From an uncultured Collinsella sp. (GTDB lineage Bacteria; Actinomycetota; Coriobacteriia; Coriobacteriales; Coriobacteriaceae), in contig CAAECW010000014.1 in assembly GCA_900754445.1 (NCBI GenBank), positions 1-6,711 on the forward strand: 6,711 bases of DNA, written 5' to 3'. The position numbers and the translations under genes were made by a program. This document shows positions 6,514-6,711 of this stretch, in pieces; positions within the stretch are counted from its first letter, which is position 1; each line of letters begins with the position of its first letter. Below the pieces are notes generated by a model. It was not told the DNA's origin. It was given only the letters and a program-made list of their open reading frames with translations, and ran no database searches.

Positions 6514-6589
6514 GGGTCGTTAGCTCAGTTGGTAGAGCAGGGGACTCTTAATCCCAAGGTCCAGGGTTCGACCCCCTGACGGCCCACCA
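6514..6589 (+). tRNA. tRNA-Lys, anticodon CTT (copy 1)
   Basis: The cloverleaf is complete: acceptor GGGTCGT/ACGGCCC (T4-G69 wobble), D arm GCTC/GAGC, anticodon loop CTCTTAA giving CTT (reads AAG), T arm CAGGG/CCCTG, discriminator A and encoded CCA. The top pair of the anticodon stem would be a G27-A43 mismatch. It begins 22 bases after tRNA-His and probably shares its transcript. Confidence 0.97.
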
Positions 6590-6602
6590 CACGATATCTC
6601 CT

Positions 6603-6628
6603 CTAAAGTCCGCCATAACGGACTTTAG
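6603..6628 (+). other. 10-bp perfect hairpin between the two tRNA-Lys genes
   Basis: CTAAAGTCCG (6603-6612) pairs perfectly with CGGACTTTAG (6619-6628) around a 6-base loop, CCATAA. It is followed by only CTTT, so it is a poor intrinsic terminator. A processing signal or partial attenuator between the tRNAs is possible. Confidence 0.5.
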
Positions 6629-6632
6629 CTTT

Positions 6633-6708
6633 GGGTCGTTAGCTCAGTTGGTAGAGCAGGGGACTCTTAATCCCAAGGTCCAGGGTTCGACCCCCTGACG
6701 GCCCACCA
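6633..6708 (+). tRNA. tRNA-Lys, anticodon CTT (copy 2, identical)
   Basis: This copy is identical to the first tRNA-Lys over all 76 bases, including the G27-A43 mismatch and encoded CCA, and the identity continues for CAC after it to the window end (6711). The bases just before the two genes differ, so the duplicated block starts at the mature 5' end. More copies could follow outside the window. Confidence 0.97.
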
Positions 6709-6711
6709 CAC

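Noticed and set aside
6415..6711. Possible integration (att) site at the tRNA genes
   Set aside because: No integrase, no partial tRNA 3' end outside the two intact tandem genes, and the repeat is a full-length gene duplication.
1..6711. CRISPR array, insertion sequence, toxin-antitoxin or phage-defence genes
   Set aside because: No spaced short repeats, transposase motifs or paired small genes were seen on either strand.

Overview
The window looks like chromosomal DNA from a GC-rich actinobacterium. The best guess is the class Coriobacteriia (a Collinsella- or Olsenella-like gut organism). This rests on the strong G/C bias at third codon positions, a Rho factor with a long charged N-terminal extension, and the general style of the proteins. 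The class-level call is inference; no 16S or other decisive marker is present.

Layout. Bases 1-1752 (+) hold the 3' part of rho, whose true start lies to the left of the window; an intrinsic terminator follows at about 1791-1824. After a 230-base gap with a good sigma-70-type promoter comes a two-gene + strand unit: an unrecognised 466-residue protein with two predicted membrane segments and a long acidic/Ala-rich tail (2064-3464), then, 7 bases later, a VanZ-family membrane protein (3472-3921). The stop codon of the VanZ gene lies inside a very strong, apparently bidirectional terminator. Two minus-strand genes follow, separated by a terminator, so they are probably transcribed independently: a ROK-family sugar kinase resembling zinc-containing fructokinases (4035-4925) and a fold-type I PLP aminotransferase of the kynurenine/glutamine/methionine aminotransferase group (5067-6248). 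The right end is a + strand tRNA cluster: tRNA-His(GTG), tRNA-Lys(CTT) and a second, identical tRNA-Lys(CTT), led by a good promoter at 6359-6387. The divergent region between the aminotransferase and the tRNAs carries a short inverted repeat and a helically phased direct repeat.

How it fits together. These are mostly housekeeping functions (transcription termination, sugar phosphorylation, amino-acid/keto-acid exchange, tRNA supply) with no sign of a mobile element, CRISPR array or defence island. The only truly unexplained gene is the 466-residue membrane protein paired with the VanZ homologue. I did not find convincing evidence of a new multi-gene system; the findings are individual points worth checking.
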